From NCBI GenBank assembly GCA_009786175.1, contig WQTQ01000221.1, forward strand, positions 1-33,670: a DNA stretch of 33,670 bases. Direction: 5' to 3'. The notes below the pieces were generated by a model. That model was not told where the DNA came from, did no database searches, and was given only the letters and a program-made list of their open reading frames with translations. Source of the DNA: Bacillota bacterium (GTDB lineage Bacteria; Bacillota_A; Clostridia; Lachnospirales; WQUN01). Position numbers and translations under genes: made by a program. This document shows positions 24,305-31,944 of this stretch, piece after piece (within the stretch, counting starts at the first letter, position 1; every line of letters begins with the position of its first letter).

Positions 24305-24552
24305 TTAACATTCGGATAAAAGGCGTTGCATTTCTGGGTGTTCGGATATGGTTTTGCCGGATACTACTTCCTCGTAAACCTCAGTGACATTTGGCTTTTG
24401 CCGCCGGGCAAGTTCAAGTAAAGCCTTTTTTGGCGGGTAAGGGTTTCACATTCGCCACGGGCATCGGCTTCGTTGTCTTGATGGGATTTGAGTAAATACA
24501 TGCAGTCCCACATCAATTTGATGTTCGTTACATTTTCCTTATCAAGCATCAT
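24305..24552 (-). pseudogene. Small gene with a frameshift in an A6 run
   Basis: From ATG 24552 (GGAGG eight bases upstream) the frame reads MMLDKENVTNIKLMWDCMYL and on to TLTRQK, then goes off into a poor stretch ending at 24364. One extra base in the A6 run (T6 on the plus strand, 24426-24431) restores KKALLELARRQKPNVTEVYE, then VVSGKTISEHPEMQRLLSEC, ending at TAA 24305-24307, about 82 residues. The second frame is convincingly coding. It directly follows the XRE regulator gene. Options are a frameshift mutation, slippage-based expression, or a sequencing error in the homopolymer. The protein family is not recognised. Confidence 0.55.
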
Positions 24553-24581
24553 ACACTTATCCTCCATCCAAATCGACAAAC

Positions 24582-25058
24582 CTAATTCGTGGCTTTTCCC
24601 TTCTTCCCAAACTGCTTCGCCAACAAAATAAAATGCTCCCGGCTCATTTCCATCAACGAAAAGATATTTTCGCTTACATCCACTAAAACGCCATCCAACT
24701 CAACACTAATCCCAACACTCTCAACATCATCTTCATTTTTGTATGTTGACAGAACTACAGGAATTTGCGCGCTCTGCAGCCAATCAATGTAACAATTCAA
24801 GTTTTCGCCCAAGTTTGGAATATCCTGCCGTTTGAATCGGTTGCCTGTAGAAAATTCCGAAATATCGCACTCAAGCACTTCTGCAATTTTAAGCAGCATA
24901 CCTATGTCAGGAATGTGGAATCCCTGTTCATATTTGGTAACCGTCGCAACTTTATATCCAATCAATTCAGCCAGCTGCTCTTTGGATAATTTCTTTTTCT
25001 TGCGGGCTGTTTTTATTTTGCTTCCAATTTCACGCCTTTCGGCTATGGTCAATCCCAT
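24582..25058 (-). CDS. XRE-family transcriptional regulator
   Basis: A 158-residue DNA-binding protein. Residues 12-68 form the Cro/C1 helix-turn-helix (IKTARKKKKLSKEQLAELIG, YKVATVTKYEQGFHIPD, LLKIAEVLECDISEF). The C-terminal 85 residues (IDWLQSAQIPVVLSTYKN, VGISVELDGVLVDVSENIF) are a small mixed domain of unknown role. The start ATG has AGAGGTGA upstream. The next minus-strand gene begins 29 bases after its stop, so the two form an operon with the frameshifted small gene and probably the HEPN-like gene. Small XRE regulators with such partners often control toxin-antitoxin or defence modules; that link is inference. Confidence 0.85.
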   Translation of the reverse strand: MGLTIAERREIGSKIKTARKKKKLSKEQLAELIGYKVATVTKYEQGFHIPDIGMLLKIAEVLECDISEFSTGNRFKRQDIPNLGENLNCYIDWLQSAQIPVVLSTYKNEDDVESVGISVELDGVLVDVSENIFSLMEMSREHFILLAKQFGKKGKATN

Positions 25059-25223
25059 CTAAATCACCTCTAAATTATACTATTACACATCGTCACAACA
25101 TTCAAGAAATATTTTTGTAATCGCACTTGATAATCACGTTGCGCAACAGTGCAATCAAATCGAAACTGTCACGATGCGCGATATAAAGTGTAAAGTTCAC
25201 CATCGCATAAAACTTACTAATTA

Positions 25224-25278
25224 TTGATATCATGAACCATTTCGGCTATAATACTATTGTAGCCGAATTTTAGCCGAA
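25224..25278 (+). promoter_or_regulatory. Promoter and palindromic operator of the AAA ATPase gene
   Basis: TTGATA (25224-25229), 17 bases, TATAAT (25247-25252). The inverted repeat TTCGGCTA (25241-25248) / TAGCCGAA (25260-25267) straddles the -10 box and start site, and a third half-site TAGCCGAA follows at 25271-25278. A repressor bound here would block transcription. The rest of the 25059-25223 region is AT-rich with no gene. Confidence 0.65.
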
Positions 25279-25292
25279 AGAGGGCCGTGTGT

Positions 25293-26519
25293 ATGTCATA
25301 TATCAAACGAGACATGGAAGAAGCATTTTTGCGTGTATCAGAACAATTTAAGGTAGTTCTTGTTACCGGGCCGCGTCAAGTTGGAAAAACTACAATGATG
25401 AAAAAGCTCATGGAGGGCAGCAACCGTAAATATGTTACTCTTGATAATTTGGTGCTGCGTGATTTAGCTAAAAACGACCCCGAAATGTTTATTAAGACCT
25501 ATTCGCCGCCGGTGTTCATTGACGAGGTTCAATATGCGCCTGAACTGTTTAGCTATATAAAAATACAAGTGGATGAACGCCAACAAAAAGGCGATTATTG
25601 GCTTTCGGGTTCTCAAATATTTCGCCTTATGCGAAATGTTAGCGAAAGTTTGGCCGGGCGTGTTGGCTTGCTTGAATTGTTTCCACTATCGCAAAATGAA
25701 ATTTACAACCACAAGAAAGGTATGCCCCTTGAAACGGATTTTGACCAGCTAATAGAAAGAGCAAGGGGTATTCCTGCCGCTACACCGGTTGATATGTTCA
25801 CTCGCATCTACAACGGCGGTATGCCTGAAGTAATTGCAGGCGAAACAGGTATCAGAGACAGATTTTACGAAAGCTATATCCGCACATATTTAGAGCGTGA
25901 TGTGCGTGATTTGTCTGGCGATATTGATGTATTAAAGTTCCACCGTTTTATGGTGGCTGTCGCAGCTCGCACGGCTCAGTTAGTGAATTTCAAGTCTATT
26001 GCGGATGATGCGGAAATAGACCAGGTTACCGCAAAAAACTGGCTGAACATAATGGAAACATTGGGCTTAATTTTCTATCTGCATCCCTATTCTAATAATT
26101 TGCTCAAGCGCACAATTAGAGCACCAAAACTCTATTTTTACGACTGTGGCTTGGTGGCGCATTTGGCACGGTGGAGCAGCGTTGAAACATTAATGAACGG
26201 TGCGCAGAGCGGCGCGATTCTTGAAAATTTTGTTATATCCGAAGTGATGAAAGGCTATTATAATTGCGGACGTTGGCCGTATTTACATTATTTCAGAGAC
26301 AAGGATAATAAAGAAATTGATTTGCTGTGGGAAGCGAACGGAACGCTTTATCCACTTGAAATCAAAAAAACCGCAACGCCGGATATGCGTTTGACAAAAG
26401 TATTTGGAACACTTGAGAAAAGTGGCAAGATAGTTGGAAACGGCGGCATTGTTTGTATGTATGAAGATTTTATTCCTTTAGATAAAAATAACTTTGTTAT
26501 ACCTATCAGAAGCATATAG
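25293..26519 (+). CDS. AAA ATPase with DUF4143 (AAA_14 family)
   Basis: A 408-residue P-loop ATPase of the widespread AAA_14/DUF4143 group. Walker A is GPRQVGKTT (residues 26-34), Walker B is VFIDEVQ (Asp77-Glu78), and the sensor segment YWLSGSQ follows. RVGLLELFPLSQNEI is a family hallmark. The C-terminal DUF4143 part contains YIRTYLERDVRDLSGDID, AKNWLNIMETLGLIFYLHP and the nuclease-like strand cluster KEIDLLWEANGTLYPLEIKK, which fits a PD-(D/E)xK fold (D...ExK). ATG 25293 has AGAGGG eight bases upstream; GTG 25287 is an alternative. The physiological role of these proteins is poorly known. They are common in accessory regions. Confidence 0.9.
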   Translation: MSYIKRDMEEAFLRVSEQFKVVLVTGPRQVGKTTMMKKLMEGSNRKYVTLDNLVLRDLAKNDPEMFIKTYSPPVFIDEVQYAPELFSYIKIQVDERQQKGDYWLSGSQIFRLMRNVSESLAGRVGLLELFPLSQNEIYNHKKGMPLETDFDQLIERARGIPAATPVDMFTRIYNGGMPEVIAGETGIRDRFYESYIRTYLERDVRDLSGDIDVLKFHRFMVAVAARTAQLVNFKSIADDAEIDQVTAKNWLNIMETLGLIFYLHPYSNNLLKRTIRAPKLYFYDCGLVAHLARWSSVETLMNGAQSGAILENFVISEVMKGYYNCGRWPYLHYFRDKDNKEIDLLWEANGTLYPLEIKKTATPDMRLTKVFGTLEKSGKIVGNGGIVCMYEDFIPLDKNNFVIPIRSI

Positions 26520-26525
26520 GACAAA

Positions 26526-26565
26526 TACTCCCTGATATCACGTTCGCCAATGATATCAGGGGGTA
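26526..26565. repeat. Palindromic repeat, copy 5
   Basis: The arms TACTCCCTGATATCA (26526-26540) and TGATATCAGGGGGTA (26551-26565) pair with one G-U, around the loop CGTTCGCCAA. It begins 6 bases after the AAA ATPase stop and is followed by GTATTTTT, so this copy could work as a terminator. It also lies just beyond the stop of the convergent MerR gene. Confidence 0.9.
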
Positions 26566-26572
26566 GTATTTT

Positions 26573-27490
26573 TCAAGTATAATCCACACCATGTTCGGTA
26601 GCAATCACAATAGGTGCCAATAAATCAATTTGATTATTCTCAGAAGGATTTTCCCAAAACGATTTATAGTCCGTAAATTCCTCTAACCAACGCTTTGACG
26701 TATCTGCGATGTATTTTCCGTTGTTATTTACCCAATCATTAAGCTTCCAGCTTTGCTCACCTATTTCGCTAAGGGTAGTGGTCACGTTTGCATATAGTCC
26801 GCTGCTAAACTTCTGCCTGTAAAACGGTGCCTTTACTTCAACGTTTTCGGGGATTGAAACCCACATTTCGTAGCCGTAAACAGGGCTCTCGTCGGATGGG
26901 TTAGGGTTGTTGAACCCAAAATGACGGAAGCCGTAACTTTCATGAAGCGAATTTTGTGCGATAAATTCACTTACAACATTCCAGCAATCCATTTCCGGCG
27001 ATTCGCCTTCCGCACGATAACAGGCCATTATCATTTTTGGCAAACGCACAATTCTGTCCGGTTCCATTTTCATCATTGATATTCTCCTCTCGTTTTCAGA
27101 GAATGATTTTAGGAGTGCGCCTGATTCCGCAAACGATGAACTTAAAAACGACATACATTTTTTTGATTCCAGCTGCTCGATAACATAATCAAGTATTATA
27201 TAAAGTTCGCCCAGCTCAATTGTTTCTTGCCGAACTTTGTACAGGTGACATGTCAATACGTCTATAGCCATATTTACATCACCTGACTTGAATATACGCT
27301 CTATATCAGCAATAGGGATTTTAAGTTTTCTTAAAAATACTATTTGCTTGATACGTGAGATGTTAAAATCATCATAATATCTGTATCCATTATCTGCTCG
27401 GTTGCTGCTTAATATTTTTTCTTCTTCCCAATGATGCAATGTCCGATGAGAAAGATTAAATATTTTTACAACTTCGCCAATTTTCAGCAT
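26573..27490 (-). CDS. MerR-family regulator with GyrI-like effector domain
   Basis: A 305-residue transcriptional regulator. The MerR winged helix is residues 1-70 (LKIGEVVKIFNLSHRTLHHW, RADNGYRYYDDFNISRIKQI), followed by a dimerising helix. Residues 155-300 resemble the GyrI/AraC effector-binding fold (YGYEMWVSIPENVEVKAPF, KFSSGLYANVTTTLSEIGEQ, then WLEEFTD), which binds small, often hydrophobic or cationic compounds. This is the arrangement of multidrug-sensing MerR proteins such as BmrR. ATG 27490 follows GGAGG by eight bases; GTG 27499 lies on top of that site and is less likely. The promoter has the 19-base spacer typical of MerR-controlled genes, so it probably controls itself. No pump gene lies next to it. 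Confidence 0.88.
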   Translation of the reverse strand: MLKIGEVVKIFNLSHRTLHHWEEEKILSSNRADNGYRYYDDFNISRIKQIVFLRKLKIPIADIERIFKSGDVNMAIDVLTCHLYKVRQETIELGELYIILDYVIEQLESKKCMSFLSSSFAESGALLKSFSENERRISMMKMEPDRIVRLPKMIMACYRAEGESPEMDCWNVVSEFIAQNSLHESYGFRHFGFNNPNPSDESPVYGYEMWVSIPENVEVKAPFYRQKFSSGLYANVTTTLSEIGEQSWKLNDWVNNNGKYIADTSKRWLEEFTDYKSFWENPSENNQIDLLAPIVIATEHGVDYT

Positions 27491-27518
27491 TTGCCGCACC
27501 TCCTTTCTCTGTAAAACT

Positions 27519-27549
27519 ATGATAAAGCCTTACGTGGCGTGAGTGTCAA
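27519..27549 (-). promoter_or_regulatory. MerR-type promoter with 19-base spacer
   Basis: On the minus strand, TTGACA (27549-27544) and TATCAT (27524-27519) are 19 bases apart. The spacer holds the near-perfect dyad CTTACG-TGG-CGTGAG (one mismatch, plus strand about 27529-27543). Long spacers with a central dyad are the hallmark of promoters that MerR proteins untwist. It drives the MerR gene itself. Confidence 0.75.
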
Positions 27550-27654
27550 TAGGCTTTTAAATAGCAATAACATCATCAAAAAAGTCAAGCGGATTTCTAC
27601 TCGCTTGGTATACTAAATTTACTTCCGGAAGAACAATTACACAGGAGGTGAATA

Positions 27655-28260
27655 ATGGATTATACCTCTGAAATTTGCATGTTGGCATCACGAATAGAGG
27701 CCGACATTAAAAAAGTTGCCGATTACAATGATTTAGAAAAAACGGTAGGATACTCATATGCCCATATGCGCAGCATCTTTTAAAAAACCGCCGAATTTTC
27801 TCTTTCCCGTTACATTCTTGCCCGTAAAATTGCAAATGCTGCTTTTGAACTTCGCCATTCGGAAAAAAGCATAACAGATATTGCTATAGAATATGACTTT
27901 TTGAACTTGGAAACATTCATTAGGGCGTTTAGGCGCAATACCGGCCTTACGCCGTCCGAGTTTAAGCGGTCGAGTCATTTATGCGGCAGACGGCTTATAT
28001 GTCCGGGTGTTTATGCCCCGGTTATTTTAGGCATGGATAATTCAATGTTTACACTCTGGCACATCAAGGAGGTCAATTTAATGAGCGAAATGAAAAAAAC
28101 AACAGACAGTTGTGTCCTACACGGTGTACCTAAAATCCGCTTTAACCGCGAGGTGGACGGACACATTCAAAAAACACCCTTTCCCATGTGTTTGCAGGCT
28201 GTGTTAATATGGCCATTGCTGAAGAAGCAAGTGACCCCTTGTCGGCTAAGGAGGTTTTAG
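27655..28260 (+). pseudogene. AraC-family regulator gene broken by a stop codon
   Basis: From ATG 27655 (AGGAGGTGA upstream) the frame reads MDYTSEICMLASRIEADI, on to GYSYAHMRSIF, then TAA at 27781-27783, then KTAEFSLSRYILARKIANAA, ITDIAIEYDFLNLETFIRAF and RRNTGLTPSEFKRS. The two halves are one AraC double helix-turn-helix, so the stop (likely AAA to TAA) cuts it. The frame runs on through HIKEVNLMSEMKKTTDSCVL and HGVPKIRF, PFPMCLQAV, which looks like the start of a C-terminal sensory domain (BtrH-like in some relatives; from memory, uncertain), and ends at 28260 after a frameshift near 28200. An AAGGAGG at 28068-28074 before ATG 28081 could allow separate translation of the last part. Confidence 0.75.
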
Positions 28261-28748
28261 AAAACGCGTTGATGCTAATGACACAAAACAAAGTAGCCTA
28301 TGTTTGGAGCAACGGCCCTACAAATTATGGTGGTCAGGCGGCATATCTTACATGGGCAAAGGCTGTTGAAAACGATAATTATTTTGCCGGTGGTACAGAT
28401 AATATGAGCTGTCAAATTGACGCTGAAACCATGGTGGGCGAAGGCCGCTTACACGCCGCAATATATATTGAATCCCTGCTTGATGAAATCCCCGGGCAAG
28501 CCCAATTGCTACAAAAATGTGCCGGTTTGCTAAAAGCCGCTGCCGCCTGCGCACAGGAAATAGCAACCCTGCACAGCCAATTTTCCACAAAAGAAAACCG
28601 CATAAAAATTGCCGCGTTGATTCGCAAAGCAGCCGATTATGAAAAACAGGCTTGCTTAGTACTGGCGAAAATCTTGGATAAAACACCATCGCAAATTAAT
28701 GAAATAGAGCAGCAACTTAATGAAGCCGCTGCAATCGTGGCCAATTAA
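28188..28748 (+). pseudogene. C-terminal part of the broken AraC-type gene (frameshifted)
   Basis: This frame (GTG 28188 or ATG 28209, neither with a good ribosome site) encodes up to 186 residues: NMAIAEEASDPLSAKEVLEN, KVAYVWSNGPTNYGGQAAYL, TWAKAVENDNYFAGGTDNM, then GEGRLHAAIYIESLLDEIPG and a helical end. It continues the protein of the preceding frame if one base is added near 28200. The likely original product was one regulator with a ligand-binding domain. The piece after the shift is shorter than expected for such domains, so an internal deletion is also possible. It may still be a translated protein. A bidirectional terminator follows. Confidence 0.5.
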
Positions 28749-28760
28749 ACCATAGAGAAA

Positions 28761-28798
28761 GCCCGAAAAGCCTTGTTTTTAGGCTTTTCGGGCATTTA
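28761..28798. terminator. Bidirectional terminator
   Basis: The arms GCCCGAAAAGCCT (28761-28773) and AGGCTTTTCGGGC (28781-28793) are perfectly complementary over 13 bases, with loop TGTTTTT and T-rich ends on both strands. It lies between the convergent AraC-type remnant and ychF. Confidence 0.88.
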
Positions 28799-28807
28799 TT
28801 GTTTCCC

Positions 28808-29902
28808 CTACACATTAAACCGTATCAGCAGAACATCCCCATCCTGTACTACATATTCCTTGCCTTCTACCCGTACAAGGCCTTTCTCTTTTGCGGTGTT
28901 GTAGCTGCCGCATTCCATAAGGTCTGTAAAGGCCACAACTTCCGCCCGGATAAAGCCCCGTTCCAGGTCGCTGTGGATTTTGCCTGCCGCGTTAGGGGCT
29001 TTTGTGTTTCTGCGTACTGTCCAGGCGCGTACTTCTTTTTCGCCTGCGGTAAGGAAGCTGATAAGGCCCAACATTTCGTATCCGGCTTTAATTAGGCGGT
29101 CCAGGCCGGACTCTGCAAGGCCCAAATCTTCCAGGAACATTTGCTTTTCTTCCGGGTCCAGCATGGCAATTTCCGCTTCCATTTTTGCGCAGGAAACGTA
29201 GAAGCTGGCCTTTTCTGCCTCGGCGTATTGCTTTAAGGCATCCAGCGGTGTACCGGGGGCAATTTCGCCCAATTCGTCGTCGGATACATTGGCGGCGTAC
29301 AGTACCGGTTTTTGGGTGATTAAGGTAAAGCTCTCTACCATTTTTAGGTCGTCCGGGTCGCTCCAGGTTATGGTGCGGGCGGCCTTGCCGTTTTCCAGGG
29401 TTTCCTTTATTTTTGTAAGAATATCCGCCTCCCGTTGGTAGGTTTTATCTGTGCGGGCGGTTTTGGCTACCTTGGTAAGCCTGCGCTCTATCATTTCCAG
29501 GTCTGCAAAAATTAATTCCAGGTCTACGGTTTCTATATCGCGGACAGGGTCTACGGTTTCGTATATGTGTATTACATTTTCGTCTATAAAACAGCGTACA
29601 ACGTGAACTATCGCGTCCACTTCGCGGATATGGGCCAGAAATTGGTTGCCCATTCCTTCCCCTTGGCTGGCACCTTTTGCAAGGCCCGCGATGTCAACCA
29701 TTTCTACTGTTGCGGGGGTTACGGCCTTGGGTTTATACATTTCGCGAAGCTTTTCCAGCCGCCCGTCGGGTACAAGGGCCCGGCCGATGTTTGGTGTTGT
29801 GGTGGTAAACGGGTAATTGGATGTTTCCATTTCTGTTTGCATAATTGCGTTGTACAGGGTTGTTTTCCCCGAGTTTGGTAAGCCTACAATGCCTAATTTC
29901 AT
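28808..29902 (-). CDS. ychF: Ribosome-binding ATPase YchF (Obg-family)
   Basis: A conserved cytoplasmic P-loop protein of the Obg family that binds ribosomes and prefers ATP. It has G1 GLPNSGKTTL (residues 7-16), G3 DIAGLAKGASQGEG and the YchF-specific NYPFTTTTPNIG. The C-terminal TGS domain is at about 280-362, with RAWTVRRNTKAPNAAGKIHSDL-type sequence ending in VQDGDVLLIRFNV. The 364-residue length is normal. The start has AAAGGAA upstream. It is a single-gene unit, divergent from the thioredoxin-reductase-like gene. Confidence 0.97.
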   Translation of the reverse strand: MKLGIVGLPNSGKTTLYNAIMQTEMETSNYPFTTTTPNIGRALVPDGRLEKLREMYKPKAVTPATVEMVDIAGLAKGASQGEGMGNQFLAHIREVDAIVHVVRCFIDENVIHIYETVDPVRDIETVDLELIFADLEMIERRLTKVAKTARTDKTYQREADILTKIKETLENGKAARTITWSDPDDLKMVESFTLITQKPVLYAANVSDDELGEIAPGTPLDALKQYAEAEKASFYVSCAKMEAEIAMLDPEEKQMFLEDLGLAESGLDRLIKAGYEMLGLISFLTAGEKEVRAWTVRRNTKAPNAAGKIHSDLERGFIRAEVVAFTDLMECGSYNTAKEKGLVRVEGKEYVVQDGDVLLIRFNV

Positions 29903-30019
29903 TTTATGGTTCCTTTCCTGTGTTCCGCGATAAAACTTAAGCTTTTATTTTTGCGGTATTGGGTATATTATACTACATAATGACGCACGTTTCACCAAAA
30001 ATGTGAAAAGAGGTTTGTT

Positions 30020-30901
30020 ATGACAGATGTATTAATAATTGGCGGGGGCCCTGCAGGGGTAACTGCCGCATTGTATACAGCCCGCGCCAGGTTTAAAACC
30101 GTGATAATTTATAAAGACCAAGGCGCACTGCAAAAGGCCGCTAAGGTAGACAACTTCTATGGTCACTTGGAAATTAGCGGCAAGGAACTGGTCGAAGTGG
30201 GAATAGAGCAGGCAAGGCGTGTTGGGGTAACAGTTATAAATGATGAGGCTGTTGGCATAAAGCAAAACGATGACGAAACAATTACTGTAGAAGCTGCGAA
30301 CGCCGCCTACACTGCACGTACCGCTGTAGTTGCAACCGGGGCCAGCCGTACAACCCCTAAAGTTAAAGGATTGACTGAATTAGAGGGCAGGGGAGTAAGT
30401 TACTGTGCCATTTGCGACGGGTTTTTCCACCGTGGGAAGGACGTAGCTGTTATTGGTAACAGTGCGTACGCGCTTCATGAAGCGGAAGATTTGCTGCCAA
30501 TTGTAAATTCTGTAACTGTATTAACAAACGGGCAAGAACCGCTGGTTAATTTCCCGGAAAATATTATTGTGAAAACCGATAAAATTAGTGAAATTGTGGG
30601 GCAAGCAGGTATAATGGGCGAAACCCTAAAAGCCGTAGTTCTTGACAGCGGCGAAGTGATAAACCTTTCCGGCTTGTTTGTGGCAGTTGGTGTTGCAGGC
30701 GGTACTGAACTTGCTATGAAATTGGGCGCGGTTGTGCAAAACAACGCCGTATCTGTGGATGAACAGCTTCGTACTACGGTTACAAATGTATGGGCGGCCG
30801 GGGACTGTACCGGCGGCCTGAAGCAAATTGCTAAAGCGGTGTACGACGGAGCAATAGCCGGAACAGATATTGTAAAAAAAATAAAGGAGCAAGTTAAATG
30901 A
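30020..30901 (+). CDS. Thioredoxin reductase-like FAD flavoprotein (possibly ferredoxin-linked)
   Basis: A 293-residue flavoprotein of the thioredoxin reductase family. FAD is bound by VLIIGGGPAGVTAALYTARA (residues 4-23) and by the C-terminal NVWAAGDCTGG. The redox-active disulfide CAIC (Cys129, Cys132) is intact. The second nucleotide domain is unusual. Where NADPH-dependent enzymes have GGGDSA and an HRR motif, this one has VIGNSAYALHEA and VTVLTNGQE, without the arginines that bind the NADPH phosphate. Clostridial ferredoxin-dependent flavin thioredoxin reductases lack the same motifs and are similarly short, so electrons may come from ferredoxin. The start has AGAGG upstream. It overlaps the next gene by 4 bases. 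Confidence 0.88.
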   Translation: MTDVLIIGGGPAGVTAALYTARARFKTVIIYKDQGALQKAAKVDNFYGHLEISGKELVEVGIEQARRVGVTVINDEAVGIKQNDDETITVEAANAAYTARTAVVATGASRTTPKVKGLTELEGRGVSYCAICDGFFHRGKDVAVIGNSAYALHEAEDLLPIVNSVTVLTNGQEPLVNFPENIIVKTDKISEIVGQAGIMGETLKAVVLDSGEVINLSGLFVAVGVAGGTELAMKLGAVVQNNAVSVDEQLRTTVTNVWAAGDCTGGLKQIAKAVYDGAIAGTDIVKKIKEQVK

Positions 30902-31944
30902 GCCAATTTAAAGCGGCAGTGGTAGGGCTTGGGGGCGTTTCCCCAATGCACACAAAATCATTACAATCTTTGGGGATACAAATTGTTTCTGTATGCGACA
31001 AAGACCCGGCAAAGGCAAAAGCCGTGGCCAAGGAATTTGGTGCAGCGGAATACACAAACTATGTAGAAATGCTGGATGCGGGCGGTTTTGATGTTTTGCA
31101 TATTTGCCTGCCGCATTTCTTGCACGCGCCCGTGGCAGTAGACGCCATGCAAAAGGGGTACCATGTATTGACGGAAAAACCCATGGCAACCACCATTGAA
31201 GACGCAGAAAAAATGATAACCGCCGCAAAAGAAAACAACGTCTGCCTGGGGGTAATTTTCCAAAACAGATACAGCCCCGGGGCGCAGCTAATAAAAGAAG
31301 CCCTGGAAAGCGGCCAGCTTGGCCCGGTAAAAGGCGGCTGGATACGTGTAACCTGGCACCGGGGCGAAGGGTATTACCTTAACAGCGACTGGCGGGGCAG
31401 GTGGGCTACGGAAGGCGGCGGTGTGCTTATCAACCAGTCCATTCACAGTTTTGACATGATGAATTATTTCTTGGGAAACCCAACGTATGTAAGCGCGTCT
31501 ATTGCCAACAGGGCGCACCCGTCAATAGAAGTGGAAGACGTGGCCGAAGGTGTAATTACATACGGCCAAATTCCCATTTCATTTTTTGTAAACACCTACC
31601 ATCCATACGATGCCCCTGCTAGTGTAGAAATTATTTGCGAAAATGGCAAGGCAGTCTTGGTTGGGGAAGATGCGGAAATAATTTATAACGACGGCAGAAA
31701 AAAAGCCGCCGGTGCAGACAAAGCGGCACAGCAGCAATTTGGCATGAAAAGCTACTGGGGTGTTTCCCATGTTAAACAAATCCACGATTTTTACCGGTCG
31801 GCAGAAAGCGGCAAGGCACCGGCCATAGACGGGGAGCAGGGTCTTCGTACCCAACGGCTGATAAACGGCATTTATGAATCTGCCAAAAGCGGCAAAAGGG
31901 TAGATGTTTCGCCTTCTTCAACTATGTTGCCGTTGTCCATGTAA
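30898..31944 (+). CDS. Gfo/Idh/MocA-family oxidoreductase
   Basis: A 348-residue NAD(P)-dependent dehydrogenase acting on a sugar, inositol or related polyol. The Rossmann fold starts with AVVGLGGVSPMHTKSLQ and continues to DVLHICLPHFLHAPVAVDAM. The catalytic motif TEKPMATT (Lys in EKP) is present, and the C-terminal domain has GGGVLINQSIHSFDMMNYFL, with the expected His. ATGA overlap with the flavoprotein gene and AAAGGAG upstream show cotranscription. The last 73 bases overlap the convergent ABC ATPase gene. The pairing with a thioredoxin-reductase-like gene is not an obvious pathway. Confidence 0.92.
   Translation: MSQFKAAVVGLGGVSPMHTKSLQSLGIQIVSVCDKDPAKAKAVAKEFGAAEYTNYVEMLDAGGFDVLHICLPHFLHAPVAVDAMQKGYHVLTEKPMATTIEDAEKMITAAKENNVCLGVIFQNRYSPGAQLIKEALESGQLGPVKGGWIRVTWHRGEGYYLNSDWRGRWATEGGGVLINQSIHSFDMMNYFLGNPTYVSASIANRAHPSIEVEDVAEGVITYGQIPISFFVNTYHPYDAPASVEIICENGKAVLVGEDAEIIYNDGRKKAAGADKAAQQQFGMKSYWGVSHVKQIHDFYRSAESGKAPAIDGEQGLRTQRLINGIYESAKSGKRVDVSPSSTMLPLSM

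Noticed and set aside
29989..30008. Inverted repeat TTTCAC-N7-GTGAAA before the thioredoxin reductase-like gene
   Set aside because: Short arms that could arise by chance and no clear promoter next to it.
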